Assembly (NCBI GenBank): GCA_963759735.1
Contig: CAVXAF010000012.1
Coordinates: 186,001-250,000 of the forward strand
Length of the DNA: 64,000 nucleotides
Reading direction: 5' to 3'
Source: Hyphomicrobium_A sp963759735
GTDB taxonomy: Bacteria; Pseudomonadota; Alphaproteobacteria; Rhizobiales; Hyphomicrobiaceae
The notes beneath the pieces are model-generated. The model ran no database searches. It had not been told where the DNA came from and saw nothing but the letters and a program-made list of their open reading frames with translations. This document shows positions 60,104 through 64,000 of this stretch, in pieces (position 1 is the stretch's first letter; the number at the start of each line of letters is the position of its first letter). Both the position numbers and the translations under genes were made by a program.

Positions 60104-61102
60104 ATGCCGTTCGACGGACCCGATTCTGAGCGCGCCGTTATCCTTTTGCGAAGCCGAGACGCCGAGGTTGCTGCGACCTTCCTCAGGCGGGCGCAATTCG
60201 CCGTGACGGTCTGCGCCGACCAATCGGATCTTCGTGCCGAGCTATGTAAGGGCGCCGGATTTGTCATCGTCGGCGATGAGTTTACCGGGCTCGCCACCGA
60301 CGACGAGGGCATCGCCAAGTGGATACAGAATCAGCCCGCTTGGTCAGATTTTCCGATAATTCTGGTGACGAGCCGCATCGATGAGCCATCGCGCAACCGC
60401 ATTGCGGAACGGCTGGAGAAAAGCCTCGGCAACGTCAGCTTTGTAGAACGCCCTTTTCACCCGACGACGCTTGTCAGCCTCGCAAGATCCGCCTTACGCT
60501 CTCGGCGCCGGCAGTATGAAGCGCGCGATGTCTTGGCTCGCTACGAATTGCTTGCCCGCGAACTGCAACACCGCACGAAGAACCTTCTATCCGTCATCCT
60601 TTCAATCGCGTCGGCCAGTCTGCGAGAGGGCGGCGATGGGCATGAGGCTTTTATAGCGCGCCTTCATTCCCTCGCCAAAGCCCAAGACCTCATTTTCGAG
60701 GACGGCGGACGCGGTGCCGTACTTGGTGACGTCGTGCGCAGCATTGTCCAGAGTTTCGGCGCCCGCATCTCGCTCGAAGGGCCGCCCGTCTACTTGAAGG
60801 CCGGCGTCGCTCAGAGTTTCGCGCTCGTTGTCCACGAACTCGCAACCAACGCCGTCAAGCACGGGGCTCTAACGGCGGAGTCGGGACACGTCTCCATTCA
60901 CTGGACGTGTGATGAAAGTGGAGAAGAGCCGACGGTGGACTTCACTTGGCAGGAGCGCGGAGGTCCCCCGGCTAACAGTCCCTATCATCGCGGATTCGGC
61001 AGCCTGTTGCTCGAAAAGGCCATTGCGAGTTCAGGTGGCCCGCCCCGCTTCGATTACGCCCCTGACGGGCTCACCTACAAGATTAGCGCGCTCTGCAGGT
61101 GA
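60104..61102 (+). CDS. HWE-type sensor histidine kinase with receiver-like N-terminus
   Basis: 332 aa. The N-terminal ~125 residues resemble a degenerate receiver (VILLRSRDAEVAATFLRRAQ, FVIVGDEFTGLATDDEGIAK, FVERPFHPTTL). The kinase core has the phospho-His region YELLARELQHRTKNLLSVIL and ATPase motifs LVVHELATNAVKHGALTAES and HRGFGSLLLEKAIASSGG. It starts 3 bases after the KaiC-like gene. Phosphate target unknown; the receiver protein at 55077 is a candidate. Confidence 0.87.
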   Translation: MPFDGPDSERAVILLRSRDAEVAATFLRRAQFAVTVCADQSDLRAELCKGAGFVIVGDEFTGLATDDEGIAKWIQNQPAWSDFPIILVTSRIDEPSRNRIAERLEKSLGNVSFVERPFHPTTLVSLARSALRSRRRQYEARDVLARYELLARELQHRTKNLLSVILSIASASLREGGDGHEAFIARLHSLAKAQDLIFEDGGRGAVLGDVVRSIVQSFGARISLEGPPVYLKAGVAQSFALVVHELATNAVKHGALTAESGHVSIHWTCDESGEEPTVDFTWQERGGPPANSPYHRGFGSLLLEKAIASSGGPPRFDYAPDGLTYKISALCR

Positions 61103-61158
61103 TCTTGCCCAAAGAGGCTCAGCGTTGAGCCTCGAAGAGAGCAAGTTGCAGCGGTGAT

Positions 61159-63423
61159 TTAAGCAGCGTCAGGCAGGTGGTCGATCAGCTTATCCAGCGT
61201 GACGGGATAGTCACGAACGCGCACGCCCGTAGCATTATAGACGGCATTGGCCACCGCCGCCGCTACCCCGCAGATCCCGAGCTCGGCTACGCCCTTGGCC
61301 TTCATTGGGGATGACATGGGGTCCGCCTCATCCAGGAAGACGACCTCCTGATGCGGGATGTCGGCATGCACCGGCACTTCGTAAGAGGCGAGGTCGTGGT
61401 TGATGAAAAGGCCGAAGCGCTTGTCGACGACGAGGTCCTCCATCAGCGCGCCGCCCACCCCCATTGTCATCGCCCCAATTACTTGGCTGCGCGCTGCCTT
61501 CGGATTGAGGATGCGCCCGGCCGCGCAGACCGCGAGCATGCGGCGCACGCGGATTTCGGCCGTGGCCGCATCGACGCCCACCTCCACGAAATGCGCACCG
61601 AACGTTGATTGCTGATAGCGCTTGTCGAGGTCGCCGTATTCAATCAGATCCTCGGCGACAATTCCGCCGCTTCCCGCGGCGTCCCCGAGGGGCACGCTAC
61701 GGTCGCCGACTGTGACCATGCCGTCTGCAAACATCGCCTGTTCGGTATCGAAACCGAGCGTTTGCGCAATTTTCTCGCGCAGCTTGATGCAGGCAGCGTA
61801 GACGCCTGCCGTCGAATTGTTCGCGCCCCACTGCCCGCCTGAGCCGCATGACGCAGGGAAGGCGGAGTCTCCGAGCCTTACCGTGACTTTGTCCAGGGCG
61901 ACGCCCATCATCTCGGCAGCGGTCTGAGCGATGATCGTGTAGCTGCCGGTGCCGATGTCGGTCATATCGGTTTCAACCGTAATCTGGCCGCCCCTGTCGA
62001 GCCTAACGCGCGCCGCGGATTTGGTGAGGAGATTGTTGCGGAAGGCCGCGGCCATGCCCATGCCGATCAGCCAGCGACCATCACGCAGCTGACCGGGTTT
62101 CGAATTGCGCTTGTTCCAGCCGAAGCGCTCAGCGCCTTCGCGCAGACACTGGACCAACTGACGCTGCGAAAATGGCGGATTTTTCGGCTTCGGATCGTCG
62201 GGCACCTTCGCCTGCGGGTCGTCCGACGGTGGCTTTCCAGGATGATCGGGAACGACCTGCGTGTCGTTGATAATGCGGAACTGTACGGGGTCCAGGCCTA
62301 GCCTTTCAGCGGCTTCGTCCATTGCGATTTCAAGCGCCATCATGCCGGGCGCTTCACCGGGAGCCCGCATGGCATTGCCTTCGGGGAGGTCGAGGACAGC
62401 GAGCCGCATCGCTGTCATCCGGTTCGCTCCTGCATAGAGGAAGCGAGTTTGGAGTACCGCTGTCTCGGGCCCTCCGCCGGCGAGATCGCCTGACCAGCTT
62501 TCGTGGCCGATCGCCGTGATCTTACCGTCCTGAGCGGCCCCGATCCGGATGCGCTGGATGGTGGCCGGGCGGTGCGTCGTGTTGTTGGGAATGAGGGGCC
62601 GCGGCAGCGCGATCTTTACCGGCCTCCGCGCGACGCGGGCAGCGAGGGCCGCAAGGAGCGCATCGGCCCGCAAAAAGAGCTTGCCCCCGAATCCGCCGCC
62701 GATGAAGGGCGAGATGAGACGCACGTTCTTCTTGGGGATGCCGAGCGTCTTCGCGAGATCCGTCACGCCCCAGTTGATCATCTGGTTGGAGGTCCAGAGC
62801 GTAAGCTTGTCCCCCTCCCAACTCGCGATTGTCGCGTGCGGCTCCATCATCGAATGGGACTGATCGGGGGTGGTGTAGGTGGCGTCGACCTTCACAGCCG
62901 CCGCAGCGAAAGCCTTTTCAAAATCCCCGACCGCAGTCTCGGGTGGACCGCTCGAGTCCGGTTTAGGCGGCTGAGCCGTGCCCTTCGCCGAAGCCAAACT
63001 GAAAGAACCATCGGCGCGGCTGTAGTCGACCTGGACGAGGCTTGCCGCAGCGCGAGCCTGCTCGAATGTCTCAGCCACCACAACGGCGATAGCCTGATGA
63101 TAGTGCTCTATGTCGGGGCCGCCGAGCAGGTTCGCGGTATTGTGCTCACCTTTGCCCAGCTTGCCTGCGTTTCTCGCGGTGACGATTGCGAGCACGCCAG
63201 GCGAGGCCTCCGCCTTGGAAAGGTCGATGGATGCAATGCGCCCCTTCGGGATGGCTGATCCGACGATATAACCGTAAGCGGAAGCAGGTTTCATATCGGA
63301 GTGTTCGTAAGCGTACCGGGCGGTGCCCGTCGTCTTAAGCGGTCCGTCGATGCGGTCGGTCGCCTTTCCGATCACCTTGAGCTGGTCGATAGGATTCGTC
63401 GTTGCCGGGGTGTCAAATTTCAT
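61159..63423 (-). CDS. xanthine dehydrogenase family molybdopterin-binding subunit
   Basis: 754-aa Mo-cofactor subunit of the aldehyde oxidoreductase type (PaoC-like). Signs are TGTARYAYEHSDMKPASAYG, FIGGGFGGKLFLRADALLAA, GEAPGMMALEIAMDEAAERL, SCGSGGQWGANNSTAGVYAA and the catalytic Glu in KGVAELGICGVAAAVANAVY. It works with FAD and 2Fe-2S subunits to hydroxylate aldehydes or heterocycles; substrate unknown. The FAD gene ends 4 bases upstream. No Tat signal on this subunit. Confidence 0.93.
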   Translation of the reverse strand: MKFDTPATTNPIDQLKVIGKATDRIDGPLKTTGTARYAYEHSDMKPASAYGYIVGSAIPKGRIASIDLSKAEASPGVLAIVTARNAGKLGKGEHNTANLLGGPDIEHYHQAIAVVVAETFEQARAAASLVQVDYSRADGSFSLASAKGTAQPPKPDSSGPPETAVGDFEKAFAAAAVKVDATYTTPDQSHSMMEPHATIASWEGDKLTLWTSNQMINWGVTDLAKTLGIPKKNVRLISPFIGGGFGGKLFLRADALLAALAARVARRPVKIALPRPLIPNNTTHRPATIQRIRIGAAQDGKITAIGHESWSGDLAGGGPETAVLQTRFLYAGANRMTAMRLAVLDLPEGNAMRAPGEAPGMMALEIAMDEAAERLGLDPVQFRIINDTQVVPDHPGKPPSDDPQAKVPDDPKPKNPPFSQRQLVQCLREGAERFGWNKRNSKPGQLRDGRWLIGMGMAAAFRNNLLTKSAARVRLDRGGQITVETDMTDIGTGSYTIIAQTAAEMMGVALDKVTVRLGDSAFPASCGSGGQWGANNSTAGVYAACIKLREKIAQTLGFDTEQAMFADGMVTVGDRSVPLGDAAGSGGIVAEDLIEYGDLDKRYQQSTFGAHFVEVGVDAATAEIRVRRMLAVCAAGRILNPKAARSQVIGAMTMGVGGALMEDLVVDKRFGLFINHDLASYEVPVHADIPHQEVVFLDEADPMSSPMKAKGVAELGICGVAAAVANAVYNATGVRVRDYPVTLDKLIDHLPDAA

Positions 63424-63427
63424 CTGG

Positions 63428-64000
63428 CTAGCCCCTTGCGTCGCTTAAAACCGCGTCGAGCGTGCGCTCCACCAACGGAAGCTTGAACGCATTGTCCTCG
63501 GTCGGCCGAGCATCGGCCAGGAGCTTCGCCGTGACCGCTCGTGGGCCTCGGGGTATCTCGGCTTCCGCTGCTTCTACGCGCCAGGGCTTGTGCGCGACGC
63601 CACCAAGGACAACACGGCACGCGCCATCCTTCTGCACAATCGCAGCAACAGAAATGAGCGCAAAGGCGTAAGAGGCACGGTCACGCACCTTGTGATAGAT
63701 GTGCTTGCCTCCCACAGGCTTCGGCAGCGTGACGGCGGTGATCAGCTCACCCGGTTCAAGCACGGTTTCAATATGCGGGGTGTCCCCGGGCAAGCGGTGG
63801 AAGTCGGCAATGGAGATTTTTCTTGTCTCTCCGTCGGGACGGACAGTCTCGACAGTTGCATCGAGCGCCCGCATCGCGACGGCCATGTCACTTGGATGCG
63901 TCGCAATGCACGCATCGCTTGTCCCGATGATTGCGTGTTGCCTTGTAAAGCCGCCGATCGCAGAGCAGCCGCTGCCAGGCTGACGCTTATTGCAAGGCAG
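63428..64000 (-). CDS. xanthine dehydrogenase family FAD-binding subunit (partial, runs off the window)
   Basis: C-terminal ~190 residues of a PaoB/YagS-like subunit. The fragment begins LPCNKRQPGSGCSAIGGFTR with the 4Fe-4S/FAD region cysteines, IIGTSDACIATHPSDMAVAM, then TVLEPGELITAVTLPKPVGG and YHKVRDRASYAFALISVAAI. The 5' end is beyond 64000. It passes electrons between the 2Fe-2S subunit and the electron acceptor. Confidence 0.92.
   Translation of the reverse strand: MPCNKRQPGSGCSAIGGFTRQHAIIGTSDACIATHPSDMAVAMRALDATVETVRPDGETRKISIADFHRLPGDTPHIETVLEPGELITAVTLPKPVGGKHIYHKVRDRASYAFALISVAAIVQKDGACRVVLGGVAHKPWRVEAAEAEIPRGPRAVTAKLLADARPTEDNAFKLPLVERTLDAVLSDARG

Overview
The window looks like the chromosome of a high-GC, methanol-oxidising alphaproteobacterium of the order Hyphomicrobiales (Hyphomicrobium-like). 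The main evidence is a complete calcium-type methanol dehydrogenase (mxa) cluster. It is supported by a dnaG-rpoD pair, a DnaG that has lost its zinc-finger cysteines, a GGAAC-N16-CGTT general-stress promoter, and an alphaproteobacterial style of repair and signalling genes. I see no prophage, transposase, CRISPR array, rRNA or tRNA.

Layout. 0.08-14 kb is mostly core: a Tat-exported class A beta-lactamase, an unknown protein, rpoD and dnaG (minus strand), yqeY, then carA - two paralogous secreted LolA-like proteins - carB - greA (plus strand). 14-18.6 kb holds an Lrp-type regulator, an ELM1-like protein, a CPBP protease, EttA and a small secreted protein. 18.7-26.5 kb is a DNA repair stretch: a UdgX-type uracil-DNA protein with its radical SAM partner, an MFS exporter, a BrkB-type membrane protein, and a 'cisplatin-response' ATP-dependent DNA ligase with its SNM1-type exonuclease. 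26.7-32.7 kb carries small envelope proteins, an aldo/keto reductase, an orphan LuxR-type response regulator and a lipoprotein divergent from mxaF.

33.1-44.9 kb is the methanol oxidation cluster mxaF-J-G-I-R-S-A-C-K-L-D, followed by a YVTN propeller (mxaE position) and a vWA protein (mxaH position). Two strong hairpins, after mxaF and after mxaI, probably set the high ratio of structural to accessory gene products. A SoxYZ-like carrier of the quinoprotein-associated type and a third LolA-like paralog face the cluster. 46.5-52.2 kb on the minus strand is a four-gene Ebo cluster (eboE, eboC, eboA, eboB) headed by a SulP transporter and ended by a GAF protein. 52.4-54.8 kb has an ArsR regulator, a decayed DUF2892 gene, a carboxymuconolactone decarboxylase-like protein, a cytochrome c and small ORFs. 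55.1-61.1 kb is a signalling module: a receiver protein and a giant PAS/GAF HWE kinase on one strand, a KaiC-like ATPase and a second HWE kinase on the other. The window ends inside an aldehyde/xanthine dehydrogenase operon.

A recurring feature is single-base frame breaks in genes that should be intact: rpoD (three), mxaR, mxaS, mxaC, eboB, the KaiC homolog, a cytochrome c, and probably the Lrp regulator and a secreted protein. Because rpoD is essential, most of these are best read as sequencing or assembly indels. Coordinates for those genes span the whole corrected gene.
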